Below, piece after piece: positions 1 through 12,200 of a stretch of 64,000 bases of DNA (its first letter is position 1; every line of letters starts with the position of its first letter). Source of the DNA: Megalonaias nervosa. Lineage: Eukaryota > Mollusca > Bivalvia > Unionida > Unionidae. A program made the position numbers and the translations under genes. The notes beneath the pieces are model-generated. The model was not told the DNA's origin and did not search any database. It saw nothing but the letters and a program-made list of their open reading frames with translations. The DNA lies in NCBI GenBank assembly GCA_016617855.1, contig JAECUM010001819.1, positions 1 to 64,000 on the forward strand, in the 5' to 3' direction.

Positions 1-1320
1 TCAATTGACCAAAATCCCTCACTCTCTTTCCAAATGGAACCAATCCTGGGTTTTAAAATGGCTCGATTTGAATCCATTCAAAACCCTGGCCCACACTTCG
101 CTACAATCACTATCATACAAGTCATGTTTCCTGATAGCTTTTGCTTCTGCATGTAGGGTGAGCAAGCTGCATGCCCTTTATGTCCGTCCGAACTATCTTC
201 AGTTCAGATTGGAGTGTTTGGTGGTTCTCTTGACACAACTTTGCTTTAAAGCCCAAAATAGGTTACTGTCTGTTGGTAAATAAAGAGTCGTCAATCACTT
301 GCTCTCTTCCATAGACAGGTTGAGAACAGCAGCCATGCATGATCCTGTTTGCACTCTCAAGCACTACTTAAAATGCACAAAGACAAGTCGTGGCACGTGC
401 AAAGGATTCTTTCTTTTGGTGTGAGCTGGAACACAAGATATCACCCCTAAAGCCCTTGCTTCATGGCTGAATTGGGTTGTACACTCTGTGTACTCTGACA
501 TCTCACCAGATCAGAGTCGCCTGACGAAGATTGATGCACAGAAGCTCCAAGCCATCTCTGCAAGCCTTGTGTTCAAACACAACGTTTTGACTCGAGATAT
601 AATAGCTGTTGGCTGGCATGCGGAGTCAACATTCTTGATCCTTCATCTCAGAGATTTAGTTCAGCAGAGGCAAACCTTGATCCTAGTATGTCCTGTGGTA
701 ACAGCACAGATGGCCACCAGACCCATCTAAATCAATTAACACAGTCTGTTAGCCTGGCTGGATTTGCCAGTGAAATTTTATAGGTAAGAAGATTTCAATC
801 CTCATCGTCTTAACTGTAGATATAGTGGTCACAGATCAAATGACTCAAGGCTGTGTTGCTTATATAATTAGGAGAACGGGTTATTGTTCACATGGGGAAT
901 CCAGCTTTCTTCACCAGAAGGATACCTGAGACACAGGTTAGATGCTCAGCATCCCCTCCTCCTATTACTTATTCTCCTAATGTAATGTGATTGAGGAATG
1001 TATTCGAAGGAGAAAGCAAATTTTTAAGTAAATTATGTTTCTCTGAGAATACTTACCCAATCTCATTACTTCATTACTTAAAAACCCTCCCAACCACCCT
1101 GTCATGCTAGCATCCTCATTGTATTTCACTCAGCTAAAAACTAGCGACAGCTGGCGATGCCAAGTGGAGGTAATGGGCAAGAGTTATTACCCTTTGTTGA
1201 TTGGAGATAGGAAAATACCATTTTCATATTTTTCAGAAGGGCTAATATTCCTAATGTAATGTGATTGGGAAAGTATTCTCAAAGAAACATAATTTACTTA
1301 AAAGTTTGCTAGTTACGAAA
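1..1320 (+). mobile_element. DIRS-like YR retroelement, family A, 3' fragment (copy A1)
   Basis: This is the decayed end of a tyrosine-recombinase retrotransposon, entering from upstream of base 1. Bases 5-283 read WNQSWVLKWLDLNPFKTLAH followed by FLIAFASACRVSKLHALYV, the N-terminal part of the recombinase with its catalytic-Arg region. After stops and a frame change the protein resumes at about 336-730 with LKHYLKCTKTSRGTCKGFF and then the C-terminal recombinase block. The tail at 960-1310 holds three related segments, direct, inverted and direct, forming the hairpin terminus. Copies A2 and A3 share the layout. Gag, RT and RNase H are not present here. Confidence 0.75.
488..730 (+). pseudogene. 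tyrosine recombinase C-terminal fragment (DIRS-like)
   Basis: An open stretch reading ...KIDAQKLQAISASLVFKHNV and then IIAVGWHAESTFLILHLRDL. It fits the family pattern in which an HEVR-type box is followed by a small helical segment and a W-x(4)-F-x(3)-Y-L-R-D-L end. The His and Arg of the HxxR box and the terminal catalytic Tyr are replaced (AQKLQ, and H in HLRDL), so the enzyme is inactive. Family assignment is by motif only. Confidence 0.65.
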
Positions 1321-1740
1321 ATAAATACTGATCATCATTAGTCATTTGTCATCTTAAGATACCCAGGTTTCATCCAGTTTTTGTGCTGGTAAGATTATTT
1401 AGAGAAAGTTGTTGATTCCAGGGCTACTGCAGCATAATATGTCATAATTTTTTAATTTGAAATTTTTTTTTTTTCTTCAGAAAAGTTAAAAAGGCACAAA
1501 AGTTTGAATTTCATGAATATTTCTTTGTTTTCATTACAGATTGTTGCTGAGTGCTGCAAATTTTGTCATAGTTGATACATTATTTCAAAGTATAACATTT
1601 ATAATTTGTGGCTGTACTGCTCAAAGACCAGAGGAGCTTTTGAGTTGGTCCTGTGTCAATTGTCTGGTGTCTGTCTGTCATCTGGTGCCTATTAGCCAGT
1701 GTTTGTTATCCCTAGTCTTCCTTAACTAATTAGAAGCAAT
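1321..1740. other. unassigned sequence upstream of the first visible exon
   Basis: No gene or named repeat recognised. It contains a T-rich run (about 1465-1476) and an acceptor-like cattacag at 1533-1540 followed by an open stretch that does not resemble ECM29. Confidence 0.4.
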
Positions 1741-2290
1741 TCATGAAATTTGGTGCACAGTTTCATCCTGAGGTCTGAATGGCCATAAATGAAAATGAAG
1801 CCCGTTGAAAATCCAATAATGCCTTTACAGTGGCCACCTTGAAAATTGTATTATTACTTCTTTTGAACATATGGACATGGATTTTTCAATAAAACACTGA
1901 ACAGATATTTACTTTCATATGGGATTGTAAGTAATACACTTTTTACAATATGTAGTTGGACTTAGATGATAATGATGATAATCTGACCTCCAATGGCCTC
2001 AGCTGCAGCCGTTTACAGCAAAATCTTGATGTGGTTACTTATTCTGGATTGTTGGTCATATTTAAATTAGGTTTTCACCAAGACACTTCTCACAGTATAC
2101 TGTTACTCATAAATGAAAGTTATGCTGATTGACCTCCAACATGGCTTCCCACTTTGCCTTGTCTCAACTTATTGCAACAAGTAGTTGAGTTCTAGATGAG
2201 TGCACATTTGATCTCCAACATGGACTCAGTGGTGGACATGTTGAAATCTTGTTATTGCTACTCATTCTGAAGAATTTGTCATTACATCGT
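1740..2290. repeat. degenerate ~145-bp tandem-type repeat units
   Basis: The block contains phrases such as cttgaaaattgtattattac, ggtcatattt...ggttttcacc and ctgacctccaatggcc. The same phrases recur in the large array at 40080-42060 and at 46420-47130. About three very diverged units can be seen. No coding potential is evident. Confidence 0.5.
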
Positions 2291-3099
2291 GCAAATCAAT
2301 TTTAAGAGATGCGATTTGGTATATTTATACATCATCATTGTCAGATGTTTTTGTATCAACCTGTGGGTCCAGGAATGTAGAAATGGCCTGGTGTACCCTC
2401 CTGTGTTGCAAAAAGGTGAATAAACGAGGAGACAGGATTTGTGTTGGTACACTGTTTATGTCAAACTCTTAACCAAATGAATTTGGGTTGGAATCCTTAC
2501 CTCAGATCAGCCAGGGTCAACTACTGTGGTGTCCTTTAGGCAGAGTACTTAATCTGCTGTCCTGGCATTAATGATGATTAATCATTGTCACAGGTATATA
2601 TTTTGTTGTTTTTCTTTCAGCTTAACATCTTAAAAGTTGTTTGAGCTTCAGGGTTAAATCATGGTTCCCATATGATTCTCTTTTGATGGCGTCTCATGTA
2701 TTTTAGTCAAGGTTTCATATTCAGGGTCAAGGTCACAATTGAATCAGAGTTGATGCATTTTTCCCCTTTAATTCTCTTCTGCTTGAATGCCCTTTGAGAT
2801 ACATACTTGAAACCTGGTTCCTTTCCATGTCTGCCTAGTAACTCTACAGTTCCATTACAAGGATAACAGTCAGATTTCATCATTGTATCCTTTTCATGAC
2901 CTCACTTCAGTAGGCAAGGAAATAAAATTTTGCTGATAATGTTTATTGGACAGCAGAGCATCAGTCCCTTCTAGAGACTCTTGTATGTTAGTACTTAAAT
3001 TGATTATTATAATATCGTATCAGAAATAAACCCTGTAAGGAAATTAAAATTATTCATTTAGGCCTTGCAACTGAAATCTATGAACATGTTGTTTTTCAG
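2291..3099. other. intron sequence upstream of exon a
   Basis: No repeat family or gene recognised. It ends in the pyrimidine-rich acceptor of exon a. Confidence 0.5.
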
Positions 3100-3249
3100 T
3101 TTTCTACAGCTTTTGATACCTGTATTTGAGTACATAAAAATGCCCAGCAGTGTTGAAGAAAGACGAGCCCTCTTTAATTTAAATGAGAAACCAAAAGTGG
3201 TGAAACTGATCCAAGACTTTATTATGGATGTTCTTCTGCTGCCATATAG
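3100..3249 (+). CDS. ECPAS: ECM29 exon a (first exon in window)
   Basis: The reading runs FLQLLIPVFEYIK, then FNLNEKPKVVKL and DVLLLPY. It aligns with human LMHLLIPTLFHMK, FNLAEKPKTVQL and DVLLMPY. I place the acceptor after gtttttcag (ending 3099), because FLQ then matches the human LMH. A second AG at 3108-3109 would drop three residues. The first base completes a codon begun in an upstream exon. The donor is AG|GTAATG and the exon ends in phase 2. The segment belongs to the N-terminal HEAT-like helical array. No earlier ECM29 exon is visible in bases 1-3099. Confidence 0.93.
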
Positions 3250-6200
3250 GTAATGTTTTTATAGTTAATTGGAGTAAACTAAAATAGTTCATTAATGGAT
3301 ACTGCTGAAATCATGTTAAAGTCCACATATATTTTTGGTAGTTAATATTGTATTACAAATGTCAGAAAGAAGATGTCCACAAAGCCTAATATCACTGGTT
3401 ACTCAGGGCTGTCAGGAACCTGATCTTCTGCATGAAATGTGCATGTACTTTTAAGAGGATACACCTTTCCTCAGAGTAATGCCCCCCCCCCAAATCCAAT
3501 ATGCTCATTTTCCCACATTATTCTTCTCTTTTGATGTCTTTAGTCAGCCATGGCTGATCTGTGGCATAGTTATAGCTAGATTGAGGTAAACAGGCATGAA
3601 GCCAATGTGACAAATTAATAGTTAATCCTTCTCTGATGTGACGACTTCAAAGAAACCAGTGTTCTGTTCAATGTTCTGTAAGCACCTGCGATAGTTTCTC
3701 AAATAAACAATTCCCATTGCTGTTTTAACAGTGTTTAAATTAAGGACAACATGTATATAAATCATGACAGTAATCAAAACTTTCTCAAAGTTTGAGTTGG
3801 ACAGTATTGTCAGATCATTAATATGCAATAATAATAATATTAATAATAATAATAACAACCACTACTTTAGTACGTGTGGTTTAGACCAGGGGACTAAAAA
3901 TTTATTATACACTTTTGAAAAGAGTGTAGAAAAGTACTTTGACTTATAAAAATGGGTCAGCAAAATCTGTTTTCATTTTTTGGGAAATGGACTTGAGCTG
4001 AAAAATAGATGAAAGTAAGATCACAACTGAAGACAAAGATGAAAACTTGAAATCTGATTGTAAATTTAAAGCAGACTCCATGTCAACTACAGCTAGGATG
4101 CTGATAAAGATGGCGGCAGAAATTTGAGTGTGAGAAATTAAGGACCTGAGTGGGAGATGGTACATTAAAAGCAATTTGCGAGTGGTATAAGACTGCTGAA
4201 ATCCTTTCACTAAAATGGAAATACTAACTTGCAGCTATCAGCCTTTAGCTGTTCTGAATTTAACCAGATCTTTTAATTGTTGTTGAAGGTAGGTTTGGTA
4301 TGTAAAAAAGGACAGATAGTTCCGTAAGCTGTTTGAAAACTGTCCAAATTAGTGTCAAAAATGATTGTAAAGCAGCACAGTTCATACCATGAAACTGTGA
4401 ATAACTTAATCAGAATAATGGAGGACCATCTTGTTCTTGGAGATATCAATAGCCAGAATGCAATACATATATTTGTTGAGTCACAAAAACTGGAAAAAGT
4501 AAAGAAACTCATTTGAAAAACTAGTTTGCAGATGGTAGAGTGTGTGATATAAAGTGATTGGGACAATGACTGAAAACTAGTTTGGCTCTCATGTGATCTT
4601 GTGAGGCTGCAAGTTTAATCTAGATATGTATTAAAATAATGATCATGTATTTTGTCATTTTCCTTTCTGTCCTTTTGACAGTGACGGACTTGCAAGTTTA
4701 TGCCCGGGACTCTCATAAATAGGCTGGGTGAAGAGTGAGAACTCCTCATCTTGAAACTCTGTTGAGAGCCCAGTTGCTGGGAATTCAGTCATTTTGTGTG
4801 TATCAGTTTTGTGGCTTTGGAAGAAATGATATTTTTTTGCTGCTTATTAAACTCCTGGATTGGGGAAGGGTTCTGCTGTGTATCCATGAAATGATTATTG
4901 TTTGTTTGGTGTCTGCATTCATGGTCTGTAGCAGTTACCAAATCCATGAACATTGGAGCCTATGACTTCATAGTACACATATTTACTGTCCAATTATGGT
5001 ATTACAGTACACTCCATATAATTTGATACATACCATATATACTCACTTGTAAGTCGGGTCCAAGTGCAAACAACATAGACCCTGATCAGCCATCGCATAA
5101 TGCACTTTTTTTTCAGAGTCTTGTGTTTTTGCTTATACTGATTACTCCTAGCAAATGATATAGACCTGCATCTATCAGCACATTGTGAGATGGCAGATCT
5201 GGGTCTGTTCAGTTTGTAATTGGACTTGACTTAAAAGTGATAATACCACATTAAGTTCTAGAGAAGAGAAGAATAAACACAGGTGGGCCTTTAAACTGAG
5301 CCTTAGTTTCTTTAACTTAGTATAAGAAACCTAATTATTAAAAATTCTTTCAAGAGCAAAAATTATGGAATAATGGTAAGTGTTCTGTCTTCAGCAACTA
5401 TAGATAATGTTTGTATGTTTTGGCATGAGAAAATTTTCAGATGTATAATTTCATTGATATTTAACATCTCCTAGGTAAAATTAGATGCGAAAAACTTTAA
5501 AAAGAATGCATGTGTCATTATAACAATACTTTAAAAGCTATTCAAATTAGTTATAAAGAGATTCTGATCTTTAAGAACAAAGTAAATGTTCCTGGTCCTT
5601 GCAGTATAAAGGCTGCTCTTTGCACAGAAGTTTTTTGCACAAGGCTGATAGACCTATGGACCCTATTACTTCAACAAGATCAATTTATTTTTCAGTGTCT
5701 GATTTGTTAATGACTCCTAATACCATTTGCTCATGGACCATGTCAAATGCTTAAGTGTGAGCAGATATGGAATCAACATGTATCTCAAAGTTTTATATTT
5801 CAGTAACCAACCTGTTCAAGCTGACAAACAATCTTCACCAGCACCCTCTGGTGGCAGTATAAGTACACCGCAGATTCCCCCTGGCTTTAGTGAACAGAGT
5901 TTTCGCAGAGTGACTGGAGATGCACCTATTGAGCCAGACCAATTGGAAAAGTCTAAACTTGGCATTCTAAAATTTTTAAGGGCTGATCTGTTTCCAGAGC
6001 AGGATATAGTTTGTCATTATGTGATTGCAACTTCTGACACACGTCATAGGTACAGACCTTGCTTAGTTTACTTTTGTGCATATGTTGCGATTTGCCACAA
6101 GCACCTTAATCAGTGTGTTACTTAAATGATCTGGGATTGTACTTCTTTCTGGCACTGCTGCCTCACCTCACCCATTGATAAATAATAATATGTTTGTCCC

Positions 6201-9200
6201 TCATCATTGAAGCAGTGGGATGTAGAAATGGTCTTTGTCCATCTGTCCATTCATCCATTCATCCATCTGTCCATTCATGCATTTGTCCATTCATCCATTC
6301 ATGCATCTGTCCATTCATCCATCTGTCTGCCTTGTGAATACACTAGCATTCTAATTTATTATTAGATTTAAGCTAAATTTTCTGTGAAGGTTCCTCAATA
6401 CAAAAGCTTAGATTAATTCAGTGATAAGCTTATTCTGCCCAGATTTCCTCTTGAGATACTTTTCCTAATGATAATACATTAGGAGCTTGTCATCTACCTT
6501 GAAAATCCAGCCCTTCCAAGCTTGTTTTAGTAACAAAAGTGTTAAAGATCATAAGCTTACTGAGGTCATACAAAAGTGGTCTCCTTGAATAGAGGGATTG
6601 GTACCAGGTCCATTTGTCAGTTGCTACATCTGCTTGTGCTTTTAAACAATCTCTTTCTGAAGACCCTATAATTCCATATCCACTTGGGCCTTTTCTTCAA
6701 CTGTGCAATTATTTGGAATTTTCTTACAGCACAGAAGTATACTCCAGCTATGTTTCTGGCTTTTTCTCACCCTGTTCCATTGTCCATGAATATTTTGCAC
6801 TTCATTTGCCTAATTATATCATAGGATAAGTGTTTCAGTGCTATTTTGATTGTCTGACCTAGATTCCATAATATTTCAACTATGGTACTCAAACTTGCCT
6901 TTGAATTCTTTCAAGCAGTTGTCTTGTATTACATATTGTAAAGTGATACAAGTAATTTCTAAATGCATTTTTTTTTGTTTTTTGTCATTAGCATCCTCTT
7001 CAAAGAATGTTCTGTGCATTGCTTGATTGATTTTACAAGTGTATGCCATTGTTCAACTTTGTGTTTACAGGTGTCAATACAGTTGGCAGGAATAAGTATG
7101 GCAGATGTAAATATCTCTAGATGGGTGATAACAGACCACTCAGCCTGTGGATCAGTGGTATGGGGTGCAATTTTAGTTATGTTGTGTGATTACTGTGCCT
7201 TAGAATGTATGGGTCACCATCATTAACAGCTTGCTACAAAATGGGAGAGTAAGGAAATGCATAATCATGGATGCTGACTCCATCAGCTTGCTGCCACCAT
7301 TGCCAGTACCTTGGACCAGTACCAACATGGTTTGATGGCCCATCCACTCCAGTGGTGGATGTGCAATAAACACACCCTGTATTGGTTACAGTGTTAACAG
7401 CTCCAGCACAATCTCCACCTATGCCTTTAAGACCTGTGACCAGGTACAGTCTTCCGGTATACTCAGTCATGGCTTTAAACAGAAATTGCATCTGGCACTT
7501 GACCATGACTTTTTTAGCACAGGGTCAGACCTGGACACCAATTATATCAAGTATATCCAGCACTAGATTTAGGTATGGTGATGCATTTTCCAGGTTCATC
7601 CAGATCCAGCTTCAAGACACAGCATAACATCTGGCCATGACAGTTTAAGCATTGACTCTGGATACCATGAATATTATGCATATTCAAAAATGGTGAAACA
7701 TCTCATACTTATAAGTATTGGACTAATGGAAGTACAGCAGACCAGCACCTAACAGTTTAGTCACAAAAGTCACTTCCTCAGCATGCAACAGCAGCTTCAA
7801 AATGTAGCAATAGGATCATTGTTCAGTTTGATTTCCATGGCTATTTTCTAGCAATCTGAACATAGCCTTGACCCTTTCATTGAAAACCCTGCTGGTACTC
7901 ACACTTAGGAGCAGCTTGACACACACCTACAAAGGGCCATAATTGCATACCTTTAATCCTGGTGGAAAAAGGTGCATTTCTCTCCACATCCTCTAATAGA
8001 TAAAACAGAGCCATCATAATGCCATTTTAGATCATGAAAACGACCAGGAAGGCAAAGTTCTCAAGTTCAGCAACCCAGAGCTCTGTTCTCATTTCCTTGG
8101 ATAGGTTAGAGAAATGGGAATGATCCTCTAAGGCATTCCAGAAACTTGGAACAAAGACTGAGTATGTGGAGACAAGTTCAAATTTTGTCCCAGTTTCTCT
8201 CCTTGTCAGCCATCAGTAGAAATTATACCATGCTTACACTATGCCTTGCTGACCTCAACAATGGGAGGAAATATTAAGCATTTTTCCATACAATCAGAGA
8301 GACATTACCATCCATAGTCAGTGGGTTTCATATACCACCATGTCGGCCAATTCTGTGTGTCAGGTAATTCTGCACAATGATATGACATTCCTGTAAACTT
8401 TGGATCACGTGTTGGTTCTGGTCGAAAATCCAATTTGTATCAAGAAAGAATGATCATCGTTTAATTAAGGAAAGTTATATTCATAAAGTGTACAAAAATA
8501 TCCCACATTTCTACCCTAAACACATATGAAAATGTGATTTCTAAATGTCAACATGCAGACCCACTCCATGACCTTTTTGAACTTTTAACCCAGAAAATCC
8601 TATTTATTATATATCTTTTAGAATCATACAAATAAATACATTATATACAAGATGGAAATATATACCTTAAAATGAAACTGCATTTTAATCCAAGTTTCCA
8701 AATTTGCAAGCATTTGTTCCACACATACAAAATCGTCTGCTATCCAGAATGTCAACTTGCTGCTACAATGGGATTCTTAAGAAATTGCCCGGCATATAGT
8801 CTGTTTCTAAATTATTTGGTGTTTTTTTCCCATAAACGAGACATTGTAAACTTATTACATCCTATTCATTGTTTTTTCACATCAAGATAAAAGCTTATCT
8901 TTTTCTATAAAATGTTGAATTTGACAAATTTTTTTACAAGATCTGATTAGTTTGCTTAATATCTCTTTGACATTTATTGGCAATGTTACATTGAATTTTG
9001 TAAAACCAGCTACAAACCTGACCTAATTATTCGACTGAAATGCTGATAGAAATAGTACAAAGTAATGTATTTCATTTCCATGGCCCTATGGATAAATATT
9101 ACAGTGGTCCCCCTCTTGAATGGCCCCCCGCTTCTTACGGCCAGAATCTGTCGGCACTGACGAGTTTGTGTTCAAAAGTACCCCTCACAAAAGGCCACCC

Positions 9201-12200
9201 TGCTAATGTGACCAGCGGCCAGCATATTAGTGCAAAAATATAAAATTTACCCCTCACAAGCGGCTGTATTTTATATTGTAATATGTATCCAGAACCAGTA
9301 TTTTATTTATAACATGTTAAGTAATCCTATTTCTGTTTCCTGATGTCAGGTTTTTGTTACTGAAAGAGGTGTCGACTAAAGTACATGTACCACTAAGGTT
9401 AATATTATATCATTTACGCCTTACGAGAAGCGACATTTATTCCATAAAGCCGAGAAAGACTCAAATTTTAATCCATACAAAATCTGATTAGCCTTACTGC
9501 TGTGTTATCATGAGATGTCCGGTTTAGTCACTCTGATAATTGTTAAGATTACAATTATTGAACAGTGGTAACAGCTGAGAAGTGGCGGTATTAATGTACA
9601 ATACACAAGTCAGTGGGAAAATGGTTTGATAGCTTTATGGCTTCCCTTAGTTACATGTTTAGCTTGTTCACTTTCATAATTAGTGGCTATTACTACTGAC
9701 AATAATTGTCAAGATTACAAATCCTAACGGCCGCGAGGTGCTATTGTTCAGGTCAAATCTGCGTACATATCGGAGCCATTTTGGCTTCTCTCACTTAGTG
9801 TAAAGAAATGTAAAAACAGTAGGGTACCAGACTGCGACTAATGAATCACGTGACAAGATCGCTGTCTTTAAAAACACATGGCATTTTGTTTAAATGCAGA
9901 AAAATTGTTTTATCAGTCTTGTAGTTGGCAACATTGATGATTACAACCAGACATAATTGTCAAGATCATAACAGGGTCAGCATAGGCTAAAAATAGATTT
10001 TGTGCAGACGCACACACACAGAAATTAAGCTTGAACTAAACGGTACCAGACAAAGACCAAAAAATCATGTGACAACACATTTATTGCTTCCTTTACGAAG
10101 AAGGCATTTCGTTCGCTCTACAAAAGTTTCGTCTGCATAATTAAATTGTATACAGTTAGCAACATCCGAATAAGTCATTACCAAACATTAACATGTCATC
10201 ACGTAAACGGAGACGATTATTTTAGAAAAATGTCGGTTATTCTACTTGACGACTTCGGGTGAGGTGGGGAGGAGGGACTTGCCAAACAATTTTCAGGTAG
10301 AAAAGACTCGAATAAAACAATTTTATGTTGAAAATACTCGAATAAACAACATCGTAACCGATAAGGAGGTTATTCAGCAGCAGTGGGAAAATGGAGCAAA
10401 TGGAAAGAGAATTATGTACCAAGATTTAAATGACATTTTTGAATGGTTTTGCAATGTGCATGACAACAACACCCGCTCGCATATCATGCTTATGCCAAGA
10501 ATAAGACTATTAATGCATATTCAGTTGAAATAAGTCTATTGTTATAACAAGAAGAACCTTTTAATAATTAATGTTACTTTTAAACGAAGATATTAAATGA
10601 AGATATTAAATGCTTTGAAGAATGTAGCTTTCTTACTATGTACATTACATATACTTCTCACAAAAAATTTACACCCCCTCTGGAAAGGCCACCTGTCTTA
10701 TAAGGCCACTTTCCTGGTGCAGAAGGGGTGGCCGTATAAGAGGGGGACCACTGTACATCTTTTCAAAGCTATGCACAGAATAGGCCGACATATTGCGAGT
10801 CATGAAAACACAGGGGTGTTATCCCATGTGTCCAAAATTAATATTATTTTGAACAGAGTATTCTGGTGACAGTTGCCTCTTTTCAAATGGTAAGCATTGC
10901 AGTATTTTATTTTTGTCAATCGGTTGAATTCGGTATGCATTCTGCTTCAGTATTGGTGGCGGAAACCTTAAGTGCGCAGAAATGCCCGACAGCATTGTAT
11001 AGTTTCAGTTGACCTCCAGACTACATTTGGTGCCTCTTATTATCAAGGGCTCACTTCACTATAGGCATCTGACCTGTATAAAATAGGCATTATGCAGTAA
11101 GAATCAACACTTTCCTTAAAATAAAGGAAGCTGTGATTGTTTACAATGCAGACTCAACAGAATTTAGTTCTAGACCTTATCATAGGTCTCAAGGGGAACA
11201 GCAGGTTTTTTCTGGTAATGGATTTTACACACTCATCCATTTCATTTGGGCACCAAGTTTAGAATGGAGATAAGAAGATTGGTTATTAGTACTGTTCTAA
11301 GGGAGTTCTCACAGTCAGCCTAGGCCTCCAAGATGCATACCTTCTCATGCCCATTACAGGGAATTCATAAGATTTGTGCATAGAGATGTAATCTATCAGG
11401 TAAGGGCACTCGCTTTCAGTGTGATATCAGTCCCTGTGTTTCATGAGAATCGCAGACAGATTTGTTGCACTTTGAAACCATCTCTATGTCTGTGACATAG
11501 ACTTCATGCTCGACATTCAACAAAAGCAGCCAGTCAGTAATATTTGTATCAAGACATGCAGTCACTTTTTTCAGTATTGCATTGCCTTTAATTCCTTATT
11601 AGCAGGGTCTGATCAGCTTTCATTGCATCCCAGCATCTCATTCATTAAGGGATGGAGCCAGAACAAATCTTGAACCAGGTCTGCCATTCTTGGTAGCATG
11701 TTTTAAAATCATATTTTGGTAGTGCTTACCATTTGCACAGAGAATATAATTTAAATATGGAAATATATCCACCCTTTTGAGTTTCCTCAGTGTGATAACA
11801 GCATCCCTCAGCTTGGGCTATTTGTTCATGAGACCCTGTAAATTCCAGTTGTGACTGATCTGTGCCCTCTAGGACAAATGATCAAGTCTCAGGCAGTATG
11901 ACAACTCATCTCAGCAAATGGGAGGACCTTACCTGGTTTACTGCAGGCATCCTGCTGCATGAGCAACCACCAGAAATCACAGTCTGCTCCAACACCAGTA
12001 CAGCATGCTGGAGAGCCAACCAACTGCCCTCCTTCTTCGAAGTGACAGATTTCTGTCTCCTTCTGTTTATCACACATTAATTCCCCTGTAGATGAAAGCC
12101 ATAGTGATGCATTTCAGTCACAGTGGGATATGCTGCCCGGAAAGGTATTCTCATTCTGTCTGACAACCAATTATCTTCAGTTACATCAAATGATAAGGGG

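Noticed and set aside
1541..1729. Open stretch after an acceptor-like cattacag that could be an earlier ECM29 exon
   Set aside because: The translation does not resemble the ECM29 segment expected upstream of exon a in any frame.
3110..3249. Alternative acceptor for exon a after tttctacag
   Set aside because: It would remove three residues (FLQ) that align with human LMH. The gtttttcag acceptor fits better, though use of both cannot be excluded.
7234..7506. Minus-strand 90-codon frame, Gly/Thr-rich
   Set aside because: It lies in a segment repeated at 23850-24895, where the matching frame is not conserved, so coding on this strand is unlikely.
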